Origin: Omphalotus guepiniiformis
Taxonomy: Eukaryota; Basidiomycota; Agaricomycetes; Agaricales; Omphalotaceae
NCBI GenBank assembly: GCA_028554645.1
Contig: JAQOOI010000017.1
Coordinates: 186,001 to 250,000 of the forward strand
DNA length: 64,000 nt
Direction: 5' to 3'
In this document: positions 23,901 through 33,086 of the stretch, piece after piece
How the letters are laid out: each line of letters starts with the position of its first letter
Position numbering within the stretch: the stretch's first letter is position 1
The notes under the pieces: model-generated
Databases searched by the model: none
Told to the model about the DNA's origin: nothing
Seen by the model: only the letters and a program-made list of their open reading frames with translations
Translations under genes and position numbers: made by a program

Positions 23901-25813
23901 AGGCTAGAGAGTCCATTGGTCCACTATAGGGTACTCCAAGCCCCATGGTACGTCCAGGAAGGTCTTGAACTGTGGCTTCTAAACCACCTTCAAGCACTTT
24001 GAAGGCACTACAAAACAGGTAAGCCATATAGCAAGATTATACCAAATCAACTTACTGAGGCACAAACCAAAAACTATTCAGAAATTGTGTTGTTGCTAGA
24101 CCAGCACAGAACACATCATCTCTCAAGATAGTTTGGAGATATTCAATGTTATTGGGTGGTCCATTGATCCTGACTTCTTGCAGCACTTGCTGCATGTGGT
24201 TGATGGCCTCCTCTCTGCTTGTTCCTGTGACAATAAGCTTACAGAGCAAGGGATCAAAGAATGGTGTGACTGTGGTTCCAGCAGATATCTGAATAACATC
24301 AGCACTTTGATCTCAAAGCTCACTCAGTTTGAGTATCAAGAATAACTCACCCATGATTCAACCCTCAACCATTTAGCATAATCTTCCTTCAAGTCAACAT
24401 ATTGCAAAACACCAGGACAAGGCTTGAACCCATCAAAGGGATTCTCAGAGTATACACGGACTTCAAGGGCATGTAACTCTGAGACCGTATCATAGGAGCT
24501 CTGATGAAGAGTTGGAAGATGTGAATGACCTTCAGTGTTGTGTTGTTTAGCCATGCCTTGCTGAATCATCAATGCTACAAGATCAAGGCCAGGATGGATA
24601 GCCTCAGTCACAGGGTGTTCCACTTGAATTGTCTGTGAATATGCATGTGAAATATCAGAAGAATAGTGTACCTACTTGAATCCTGGTGTTCATTTCTAAG
24701 AAGTAGAACTCTGAAGTCTTGTCATCTACAATGAACTCCACAGTGCCTGTGGTAGTGGGTTTTGATTTAAGAATCACATAGTATTTGTCAGAACACCTAC
24801 CCGCTGAATTATAGTTGATAGATTGGCAGAGCCTGACTGCAGCTGCACATAAGTTATCCTTCAGTCCTATTCCCTCAAAGTCAGTACAGGCATGAGATAC
24901 AACTTTCAGATGCAAGATATCAGTACCTGGATGTGAGAGACAGAAAGGACTGGGTGATTCTTCAATGACTTTCTGATTCCTCCTCTGAACACTGCATTCA
25001 CGTTCACCCATATGCACAACATTCCCCTGTCCATCTCCAAATACCTGTTTAGAGAAGAGTTTCCATTGATGTTCAAGACTGGACACAAAATCATTTGTAA
25101 CATACCTGTACTTCAATATGATGTGCTGCAGCAACATATTTCTCAATGAACACTCCACTATTGCTGAATAGAACCTATAAATGAGATATCAATAGCCATA
25201 GAGAGCAACCAATACTACAAACACACACCTCTGCACGATTCATAGTATCAGTGAGCTTTTGCAACAATTCAGCCTCATCCAGGCACACAACCATTCCCAT
25301 ACCACCACCTCCTGCAGTCGCCTTCAAGATGACCGGGAACCCTACATTCCTTGCGACTTCCACGGCAACACCAGCGTCAAATATCAACCCTTCCGACCCT
25401 GGAACAACTGGCAATCCCGCCTCTTGAGCTATCTGCCTAGCTTCATGCTTGATTCCCATAGTCCTAATGATCTCTGGCCTAGGACCAAGCCATCCGATAC
25501 CATGGTCCACGAGAAGAGCTGCAAAGTCAGCGTTCTCCGAGAGAAAACCGTATCCCGGGTGTACGAGAGTGACAGCATGCGCCTGGCAAATAGACAAGAT
25601 GGTATCCACTGAGGAATACGCAGCCAATTCCGATTCTCCGTTCTTGACTGGGAGAGGGACGGCTTCGTCAGCAAGATTGACATGAGGAGAGAGAGCATCA
25701 GAGGGCGTATAGATAGCCAGAGTGGAGAGACCCATTCCCTTTGCTGTGCGGAGTATACGGATAGCAATTTCACCGCGGTTGGCAATGAGAATTTTCTGGT
25801 TGGTGGTATTCAT
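20947..25813 (-). CDS. Biotin-dependent carboxylase fused to KipA/AHS2 and KipI/AHS1 domains (urea carboxylase-like / PxpCB-like)
   Basis: It should use ATP and bicarbonate to carboxylate a covalently held biotin and act on a urea- or lactam-type substrate, probably in the cytosol. ATG 25813 gives [20 protein letters not shown]. The biotin carboxylase has [14 protein letters not shown], the Gly-rich loop [29 protein letters not shown] and [15 protein letters not shown]. Next is AHS2 ([50 protein letters not shown]), then AHS1 ([52 protein letters not shown]), a linker, and a biotinyl domain with EAMKTE near the C-terminus (stop at 20947). About 1,200 residues in roughly 19 exons. All junctions I tried restore the frame, one through a GC-AG intron (21330-21386). 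There is no amidase/allophanate hydrolase part, unlike yeast Dur1,2. The gene is intact although most of it is CpG-free. Confidence 0.9.
21330..21386 (-). other. GC-AG intron in the carboxylase gene
   Basis: The donor is GCAAGT after GAAGTTAG and the acceptor is AAAAG. Only this choice joins VLSEEV-R to [13 protein letters not shown] in frame; the nearby GTTAGG donor does not. Length 57 nt. Confidence 0.65.
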
Positions 25814-26020
25814 TGTAACTTTGAGCGCAGATGCAGAACGAAGACGTAGAATATTTTGGATAAGTGTAGACCCTCTTTCTTATATCTAAAGTGGTGTGCA
25901 TCGCTGGGTATGAAACTAATGAGATAAGAAGCTTATCACCTGGTAATTTGAGATACCGTGTGAGAAGATGCGGCGTAGGTTCAACATATGCATATGAATA
26001 TTTCCAGGCAATTCGAGAAT

Positions 26021-27360
26021 TTAGTGTTTCTGATCTGGAAGGACGAGATACCCCGCGTGTTCATTGCTCTCATCCACCATACTCTTCACGAGTTTAGCTA
26101 TCTCCAAAGCTCCCTACCCATGACAGTCAATAAACTTGAATCCGGAATAACACAATATTACACGCACTGGAGTATCCGAATGACAGCAGATCGAAACTTC
26201 CCTGATATTCTTGCCTAAAGGGACATATCCACCATCATTTGTGCTCACTAGACCCTTGTCAAGTATGGTGCGGACCTGCCATCGTGATAATAAGTAAGTA
26301 TGGTATGCTTATGGGACACCAATGGAGCGGAACTCACACGTTCCCTAACAACGTCAGGTGCTACGGGGTCGTGGATTCTACGAGAACGAACTATTCTCAT
26401 GGTTCAGAGTGCATACATGGAAAGTTACTCACTGCGTGATCAGGAGTTTCCCCTCTGGACTATAGTCGAGATCTGCGAACCACTCTGCAGGGGACCAAAA
26501 TCACAGGTTTGCTCTGCCGTCGACGTTTCAAGTTGAATGCCTTACCAGGAATGAAAGAAACGCCTAATTCTTCGGCTGCTTTCTGATGAGCAGTCCCCGC
26601 AAGCCCGATAAATGTAACCGGATGCTCAGACGTCGAAAATACTTTGCAAACAGAGACAGCCGCGCGTGCTAATGCCTCGGAGCGAGCTGTTTGACCGTAT
26701 ATTGCTCCGTGGGGCTTCACCTAGATATGTCTTGTGTTAGAGTCGGTACATGATTGATATGAAGATCGTTGTAACTTGCGTGATGTAGAAGCATATCATG
26801 TAGCTTTAGAAACCCACATAGTGCTCCGACTTGATATATGAAGCAGGACTGAAGCTCATCCTATTGCCAGCAGATAAAGTTAGTATCTGTACATGTGCAT
26901 TCAGAGTGCGCGCGATTATAACAAGAACATACAGGCTCAATGGCCATCTCCCTTCTTCCGAAGCCCTGCAGATCCGGGAGAGACGGGTGAGCACCAACGA
27001 GAACGCCATTCTTCTTGGCTAGAGCAACGGTTTTGTTCATAACCGAAAAATCACTGTAAAGAAGACATTCAGCATCTCCTCACAGTGTAGCTAATTCCTT
27101 GAATGAGTACTCACGAAGCATGAAATCCACAAGCAACGTTCGCGAGGTGAATGGTTTGCATCAGTGCTTCATCGTCAGCCTAGTAAGGGATCCTTCATGA
27201 ATGAGAGAAAAATCAATGATGAAGCGGATTTACTAGCTTGTACAAAGAAAAACCCTGTTGCAAAGGTAATTCATTAGGATTAGTATGTAGACGCGTTTGA
27301 AGATGTCATTCAGCTTACCTCTCCCATATCACAATTCACCGTAGCTTTCAAGGATGCCAT
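26021..27360 (-). CDS. LamB/YcsF family protein (PxpA-like 5-oxoprolinase subunit)
   Basis: The family member PxpA is one subunit of bacterial ATP-dependent 5-oxoprolinase and works with PxpB/PxpC. ATG 27360 gives [14 protein letters not shown]. Splicing then yields GFSLYKL (a 21-nt exon), [100 protein letters not shown], a junction to [17 protein letters not shown], then [20 protein letters not shown] and a stop at 26021. The hallmark [19 protein letters not shown]-x-PD-x-x-GFGRR-x-M and KPHGAxYG motifs are all present, so it looks intact (about 260 residues). One intron (26721-26779) uses a GC donor. It ends 207 bp before the ATG of the carboxylase on the same strand, which holds the partner PxpB/PxpC-type domains. 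Confidence 0.9.
26721..26779 (-). other. GC-AG intron in the LamB/YcsF gene
   Basis: The donor is GCAAGT after CTACATCAC and the acceptor is CTAG. It joins KLHDMLLHH to VKPHGAIYG in phase 0. No GT donor nearby gives the motif. Confidence 0.7.
27234..27254 (-). other. 21-nt micro-exon of the LamB/YcsF gene
   Basis: It encodes GFSLYKL between CAACAG and GTAAAT, joining NCDMGE to [15 protein letters not shown] with phase 0 on both sides. Confidence 0.7.
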
Positions 27361-27626
27361 CGCGAAATGGTGACTGAATATTTTACTTGAATGCTCTCGT
27401 AGAAGAAAGTCTTATCTTACGCTGATGGCCAGGTTGACAAATCTCACGCGTTTTCGCACAGTTGATACGAAGCACCAAACATCTCTAGACTATTCAGTAG
27501 ATGTTCGGACCGCATCCTGAGAATCAAGACAGGAAAAGAAAGCAGGTGTGATTCATCCAATACGACATGCACCACCCATGACTACGTGATTATCGCCACT
27601 ACACCAACTTGGAAGCAACCGAATCT

Positions 27627-29130
27627 TCAATATGCAAATCCTTGTGCTGGTAGACCATCAGGGAAGAACTGCTTGAATAGTTCCGGATAGTGTCTTTGTG
27701 CGACATCTGGATGACTCCTAGACAAAAAGGAACGTCAAGACTCGAGTTCTCTATAGGCCTCGATAGATATCTCACTTCACGCGACCCATAAGGGTAACCT
27801 TCCCAGACGGTTGAGTCTCGAACTCAGAATAATTGACAGCTACAATCAACGCAGTATGAGCTTCGCTCTCCGAAGAACACTTCAAATACTTGCAATCCGT
27901 CTCGGAAATTGTTCCCCTTGCGTCGCGTAGCTTGAGGATTTCCTCTGGAACTGTAGGACTCGAAACTTCATCTCAAGGCCCAATGAAAAGAAACAAAGGC
28001 ACGTACATTCCAATTGATACTCCGGATTGCTTACTCGTACGTCCAACGCAATGTTATGAAAGAAGGGGACGGAATATCGAGGAGTAGGTGATCCAACCGG
28101 AGGAGAGAGTACCTTATGGGAAGTTGCTCGAGCGATGCCCTTTGTCACGAATTCCAGTGCTGGATTTTTAATAAGTCGGGGTATTGAACGCCACTACATA
28201 GCCTACGAACCTCGACCAATATTGATCTACGTAACGTTGAAGACGCTCAGAGTTTACACCTGTTTTCCATACGAAAAATACTCACCACGAACGTACCCGG
28301 AATTGGAGGTGCATCTATCCAGTCACCGGCAAGATTCTGAACTTGAAGTCCAGGATGCGAGGAAGCTTGCAGAAGCTATGAATATTCGTGAGCAATTTCA
28401 CACCCGGGAGATATGTGAGGGGCTTTACAATCGTAAGAAATCCAGCATCATAATGCGGTCCGACCCCCTGATTGAATTCCGAACGTTCACTAGGAACAGG
28501 ATATTGTACAATTTTGCCTCGATGCTGCATCCTCTCAGCTGACTCATAGAATCGTGATAGCCCATCCGGTGGAAGCCCGAGAGCTTCCGCAATCAGCTTG
28601 ATGAAATCAGCTCCTAACGCAGACACCTGTGATAGGTACGTTTCCATCGTTTGTCGGAAACCAGGAATGAGGTTTTCATCGGGATACTGGAAATATTTCC
28701 CTCGTCAGGTACGTACGTCAGAGACAAAGTTTAAAAGGCAACACACCTGTGAAGGGCCCCAAATATTCCAATAATCAGGATCTCCAGGTTTCCATCGAGA
28801 TACATGAGGAGTGGCTATATCAATCTGCTCCCTATAATCCGTCTTTCCCTTCGTGAGCTCAGCTCCTAACCTCGAATAACCAAGGAAATGAGGCGAGTTT
28901 GCCATGCGAATCCTGTCCTTCTCTTCCTGTGGTAGAGCAAAGAGCTTCGGGATGTAGGATTGCAAATCATCGATGACCTGCTTTTCAATCGGTGCATGAG
29001 AGAGATAGAGAAAGCCGACATTGATGAGCGCATTCTGAAGTTCAGATATGAATTGAGGCTTTGTTACATTGTCGTTGGTTAGGGCGTAGTCGAGAATAGG
29101 AATGGCAGAGAAATGGGAACTGTCTGGCAT
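27627..29130 (-). CDS. 2-oxoglutarate/Fe(II)-dependent oxygenase, isopenicillin-N-synthase-like
   Basis: A soluble non-haem iron oxygenase that would hydroxylate or desaturate an unknown small substrate. ATG 29130 opens MPDSSHFSAIPILDYALTND, the DIOX_N domain (NVGFLYLSHAPIEKQVIDDL, ALPQEEKDRIRMANSPHFLG). After introns follow YPDENLIPGFRQTMETYLSQ and VGPHYDAGFLTI with the first iron ligands (His-x-Asp), then LLQASSHPGLQVQNLAGDWI, DAPPIPGTFV, INIGRALEFVTKGIARATSH (third ligand His) and SPTPRYSVPFFHNIALDVR with the 2OG-binding Arg-x-Ser. The C-terminal exon ends LPAQGFAY-stop at 27627. INIGRA comes from a 16-nt exon. About 340 residues, normal for the family. It ends 266 bp before the LamB/YcsF gene on the same strand. 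Confidence 0.9.
28211..28226 (-). other. 16-nt micro-exon of the oxygenase gene
   Basis: It is flanked by CGTAG upstream and GTTCGT downstream. It is the only choice that restores FV-INIGRA-LEFVTKG, the conserved VNIGxxLE block; the alternative single-intron splice gives WRSIPRLIKNPALE instead. Confidence 0.65.
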
Positions 29131-29843
29131 TGTTGATATGACTGATGCGAAGAGGTATTGAATTCGGAGCCTTTTTGTGACAGAATCTGAGAATTGTGTA
29201 ATTATTGCGCGATTGAGACTGTAAAGACTCTGTCGTCTTGATTGAATGGTTTACTGCTAGGGATATCATGCTTCCGAGAGACAAAATGATGTGTCTGGCT
29301 TCGGATAAGTGCAAGGAAGAAGATTGTAGAGAATGTCGTGGCGGGGACGAAAGATGAATCTTTGAGCGAATTCGCTTGAGGGCCGGCTCAAAAGTCTGCT
29401 TCGCCGCGGCGCAGTGACTACTGCTAGCTAGGTACTGCTGGGTACTGCGACGACGTACGTACCTATTCAGCGTTCGTTGTCACATTCCACCCTTCGTTTC
29501 ATGACATCTCTCCCAGAACGAAATAATCTACCGTACACTGAAGTTTTCCATCAGGATTCAGGAAGAAGTTTGCGCAATATTTCGGTCTATCTATTTCGCT
29601 TTATCTATCATTCACTACGAGAAACACATAGGGCCCCAACATGGATATTTCACTCGAAATCTTCCTATAAATTGGGTCATACAAACACCTTTTTTTGCCT
29701 TTATCCACCCCCCAACTCCTCACAGTTAACCTTATCCTTCCATCGGTTTCGCTTTGCGCTGATTCTGTAGTCTTTGCATGAGAAAACACTACTTCGTCCC
29801 AACACACATACATATATACAATGACTTACAGGCTAGTATTGGC
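29131..29843. other. Intergenic, nothing recognised
   Basis: This covers the upstream region of the oxygenase gene and the 3' flank of the small secreted protein gene. There is no domain-bearing frame. Confidence 0.5.
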
Positions 29844-30111
29844 CTAATAGCAAGTGGGGTCTGTGGACGAACCGCATCCGCATCGGAGAGAGCAGCATAT
29901 TTGTCCGGCACTACATCCGCCAGAGCAAGGGCACGATTGATGGAGCTCGAGATGGTGAGGATCACTACTAGAACGAGAAACGAAATATGATTAGTTAAAG
30001 ACACACAGGGAGCCAGGAAGTTGGAATTAATTACCGAGGAATAGCACTGGCTGCGGCCGATGAAACGAAAAGAGCACTGACGAGGGTAACGAAGTAAAAT
30101 GCGCGAACCAT
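29844..30111 (-). CDS. Small secreted cysteine-rich protein, 66 aa
   Basis: Two exons, 30035-30111 and 29844-29967, join at GTAATT/CTAG in phase. Exon 1 encodes a classical signal peptide, MVRAFYFVTLVSALFVSSAA followed by ASAIP. Exon 2 encodes a mature part of about 40 residues with eight cysteines in the spacing C-x-C-x3-C-x5-CC-x3-C-x-C-x7-C, ending TCY-stop. The cysteine density (8 in about 29 residues) and the Gly/Ser spacers suggest a disulfide-knotted peptide. I cannot assign a family. The exact phase match, the clean signal peptide and the even cysteine number support a real gene although each exon is short. Role unknown; secretion is inferred. Confidence 0.62.
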
Positions 30112-30460
30112 GGACAATGTTGTTAAATGTTCGACATACAACAAAGAAATTTGTGCAAGAATGAAATTCGGGACGCTCGATGTGAGCCTGAGGATGTGTA
30201 TAGAGACAAGAATCGAATCTATCCAGCCATTTTATCTTCCATACCTCGTCGCCGATTGCCTTTCAAAGTCGCAAAAACCCCGACCGTGTTCATAAACACC
30301 TTGATTGATCATCTGGCTGCTTGATGTCTCCCGAAGGTCTCCAAAGCGTGGCTCCACCGAGCTTTACATTGAGTAAGAACGAGCTACTTGCATGAATAGG
30401 AGGAGGATTCGTGGAGCCAGTTACATTGAAGTTCCAGCAAAAATTACATGCACTCTTGCC

Positions 30461-30964
30461 CTAGCCATTTACTTCACCCGTAGGGAGATGCTCCAAAGTC
30501 AATGATGATGTGGGACTCGGATCTTGGAGGTAATTGAGTGTGTAATCAGAGCGCGCGAAGTCATGTTGAGCAACGAACGATGTTAGATTCATCGGCATTG
30601 GGACGTGAGTTCCAGCTTTTGGTGGTCAGATAGACACCGGACAGCGCTTGAACCGTACCCGCAAGACCAGCTTGTACAGAGGTAGGGTAGTCGTGCAACG
30701 TACGACTTCCAGCAGCTTCTGGGTCAATCAAAACTGCTTTTGCGGTCATCTGCGTTAGTGGTCGTCTGCAGGAAAAGCAGGAAGCATTGGAGCATTGACG
30801 GGAACGTGGACGATGTAAGCATCGTATTCATCGGGATTGAAAAAATCCACAACTTCAGATACGGGGTCAGCGCTTCAGCAGCGATAGTCTCGGAAACTTG
30901 CTGTAAACTCACCAGCAACGTATCCATCTGGAAAAGGCTGTTCCAACTCCCGACTCAGCGTCAT
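30461..30964 (-). CDS. Uncertain small gene, no recognised family
   Basis: Hand-splicing from ATG 30964 gives MTLSRELEQPFPDGYVA, then after GTGAGT...CTGAAG the segment VVDFFNPDEYDAYIVHVP, then MTAKAVLIDPEAAGSRTLHD and YPTSVQAGLA, and after a 43-nt GTACGG...AAAAG intron GTHVPMPMNLTSFVAQHDFA and a tail ending EVNG-stop at 30461. The segments have balanced, protein-like composition and the introns have branch-site CTGAC/CTAAC motifs. However, one donor (GTCAAT) is weak and I know no homologue. It may instead be the remnant of a longer gene, since an open frame continues upstream to 31361. Confidence 0.33.
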
Positions 30965-31967
30965 AATACAGCCATAAAGCACCACGATGAGGTTTCATGC
31001 GTTCACGTTTAGCATCCAGGCCCAAGACTGGCCAGTGACCTTCAAGTGAGCTCCGTGTGGCACGGCTCTCTTCGTAGCAAAATATGGCACAATTTTGGCA
31101 TAATGTCCAGAAGCTGGGGGGAACAAATGCCGAATTTGTGGCAATGATTGGAAAATCGGTGTTGGAAAAGTATGTAGTCGCAAGATAATCATTTGCGAAG
31201 AGAATGAACTTCCAGCCTCCAGGTCGTCCAGAGCATTCTCGAGAATGCTGGTTCTGGGCGAAGCAGTGCTTGAGGCGCAGAATTTGAATTTCAGTTTGAT
31301 AAATTGTCACGTGCGCTGTATTTTCCTTCCCCTCGAGTCCTTCCAATGTGCAACAGTGCAAGGGGTAGGCAAGGGTGCGACAGGGTGCGACTCGAATCGT
31401 CTTGCGAGCAATTGTTATTCAATTGCCAGATTTTTGAACAGCGCTTGCCTACATATCACGACTACCAAGTGGATACGGCTAAATTTAACCGCAAAAAACA
31501 TCGCAAGACTCAAAAGCTTTATTTCTTAATATCACGCCTTCGCCAGGATCCGTACGTCTCTACATAGTACGCGACTAGCAAATTCATTTCTTTCAGGCTC
31601 CGACGGCTTTTTTCCACCGAAATCAATAATATGACGAGTCCTCGAAGTACCCTGGACCAGTGGCACCACCACCAGTGCAGTGTACACCGTGACTGTCTGG
31701 GGTGGTTTCACTCGTGAAGACTGATTGTCATCTAAGCTACGAATTACGAAGCTACGGGCATGAACACCCATCGTGTAGGATTCTTGTATGTCGGAGAGTG
31801 GTATAAAAGGCCTCTGTATTAGCCCAAAGATCCCCCAGGCTTCCTTCCGGTTCAGCTTTTCAAATACTTCCTAGACTCAGTCTGATCTAATTCGTACGTT
31901 CCCCTATCACTTGACCCAACTTGATTTATCCTCTAATCAACCATTTCCAAATTCTATCTAGTCAAAC
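30965..31967. other. Intergenic / possible remnant upstream of the uncertain gene
   Basis: An open minus frame to 31361 has protein-like patches (FANDYLATTYFSNTDF) but no recognisable domain. The right part is the promoter of the secreted-protein gene at 31968. Confidence 0.4.
31802..31808 (+). promoter_or_regulatory. TATA box of the secreted-protein gene
   Basis: TATAAAA lies 160 bp before the ATG at 31968. A TC-rich leader with CTTGACCCAACTTG follows. Confidence 0.5.
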
Positions 31968-32569
31968 ATGCGTTTCTTCTCTACTCTCCTCGCAGTCGCC
32001 AGCTTGACCTTGAGCGTTGTCTCCGCAACGCCAACCGCCGCTCATGCTGATTTGACGTTGTCTAAACGTCAAGAAGCTGCGAGATTTGGAGCAGTTAGCG
32101 TATCTCCCTCTAATGTTACTGTTAATCAGGTGCGTTTGAACTCTCTAATCTTTCCCCTTTTCCAGTGCCTTACTAGTACTTTTTCATATTACACAGCCAA
32201 TCACCATAACTTACAACTCCACCATCGCTCGATACACCCCACAATACGTCGATATCTACCTCCAAGGTCAACTCTCCGACCGTCCTACCCCGTACTTGCT
32301 TATATCCCGTAACGACTATGCTCCCGGTCAGAAAACCCTCGTCGTGGACACCACTGTACGTTCATCTCATCATAAGTACTATCGAACTCTCTTTGCTGAC
32401 GAAGTATACCCCACTCCTCCTACGACACATTTAGGTGCCTGATGTGACTGAATTCCTCGAGGGCGTACCAGCTGCTGACGACTGGCTGATTTGGGCTTTC
32501 ATCACCTATCCTGTTGATGGGTTGGTGGAGATTGGAGGAACATCTGCTGCTATTGCTATTAGCGATTGA
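31968..32569 (+). CDS. Small secreted protein with Kex2-type site
   Basis: ATG 31968 gives MRFFSTLLAVASLTLSVVSA, a clear signal peptide, followed by TPTAAHADLTLSKRQEAARF, where Lys-Arg is a likely Kex2 cleavage site. Two short introns (GTGCGT after NVTVNQ; GTACGT after TLVVDTT) join PITITYNSTIARYTPQYVDI, YLQGQLSDRPTPYLLISRND and VPDVTEFLEGVPAADDWLIW, ending GGTSAAIAISD-stop. The mature part of about 120 residues is Thr/Val/Ile-rich with alternating beta-like strands and has no cysteines. I do not recognise a named family; it resembles other small secreted fungal proteins. A TATA box and short leader suggest strong transcription. Confidence 0.75.
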
Positions 32570-32634
32570 GAAACTCTACCGTTAATTCAGCCTCGGCAGC
32601 GATTGAGAAACTATCTAGCGTTACTTCAGCCTCG
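32561..32634. repeat. 37-bp diverged tandem duplication across the stop codon
   Basis: AGCGATTGAGAAACT...TTCAGCCTCG occurs at 32561 and again at 32598 with a few changes. The first copy carries the last codons and stop of the secreted-protein gene. Confidence 0.75.
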
Positions 32635-33086
32635 ATTAAGCAGTTTTCTTCTTTTTGGGGGGTTTTTGGATGATAAATTGACTTGTTTGTCAATCTTTTC
32701 TACCTAATTAATTGATTCTTGCTTTGATGTTAACGTGTTCTCAAATGAACTCATTGATTTATTGTCATACTGGTCAGAGCCACACCCGTTGCTGAGAGCA
32801 AGCACAAAATGAAAAATTCCACTCGATATCATGGATGTACAGTCAAAAATCCGCAATTAGGACATCGCGCAGTGTCGGATATACAATACAGCAGCAATAA
32901 ATGCATGTTATAATAGACAGCTATCATCACAATGAATAGCCAGCAGCTCATCAGCATGTGCTAATCTCATATGCTTCCTTGAAATTTCGTCCATGCTAGC
33001 ATATCAGGTCACAAAAATAAGTTATATACTGTATCTACGTAGCTCTAAGCAAAACAGTGAACAGTCTCTCGTCCGTCTTTTTAATT
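32570..33086. other. Intergenic between converging genes
   Basis: Only 3' flanking sequence is seen. Confidence 0.5.

Larger units (their letters stand above)
18311..25318. other. CpG-depleted, AT-rich block of about 7 kb
   Basis: Reading by eye I find only about 14 CpG dinucleotides in 7,008 bp (near 19014, 19652, 21276, 22324, 22575, 22655, 22698, 22763, 23950, 24456, 24484, 24801, 25002 and 25236). More than 20 occur in the next 500 bp alone (25319-25818). TpG and CpA look correspondingly common. The block contains a decayed membrane-protein gene and most of an intact carboxylase gene. The left edge is in intergenic DNA; the right edge is abrupt and lies inside the carboxylase's first coding exon. 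Confidence 0.85.

Noticed and set aside
18311..25318. Horizontal transfer from a CpG-poor donor
   Set aside because: The edge lies inside an exon, introns are short and of the local type, and the rest of the same gene has normal composition. In situ methylation or conversion fits better, though a phylogeny would be decisive.
18311..25318. Classical RIP of a duplicated sequence
   Set aside because: RIP would fill genes with stop codons, but the carboxylase frame is intact over about 18 junctions. I also see no second copy in the window.
20947..25813. Yeast-type Dur1,2 urea amidolyase
   Set aside because: There is no amidase/allophanate hydrolase domain; the protein starts directly with the biotin carboxylase.
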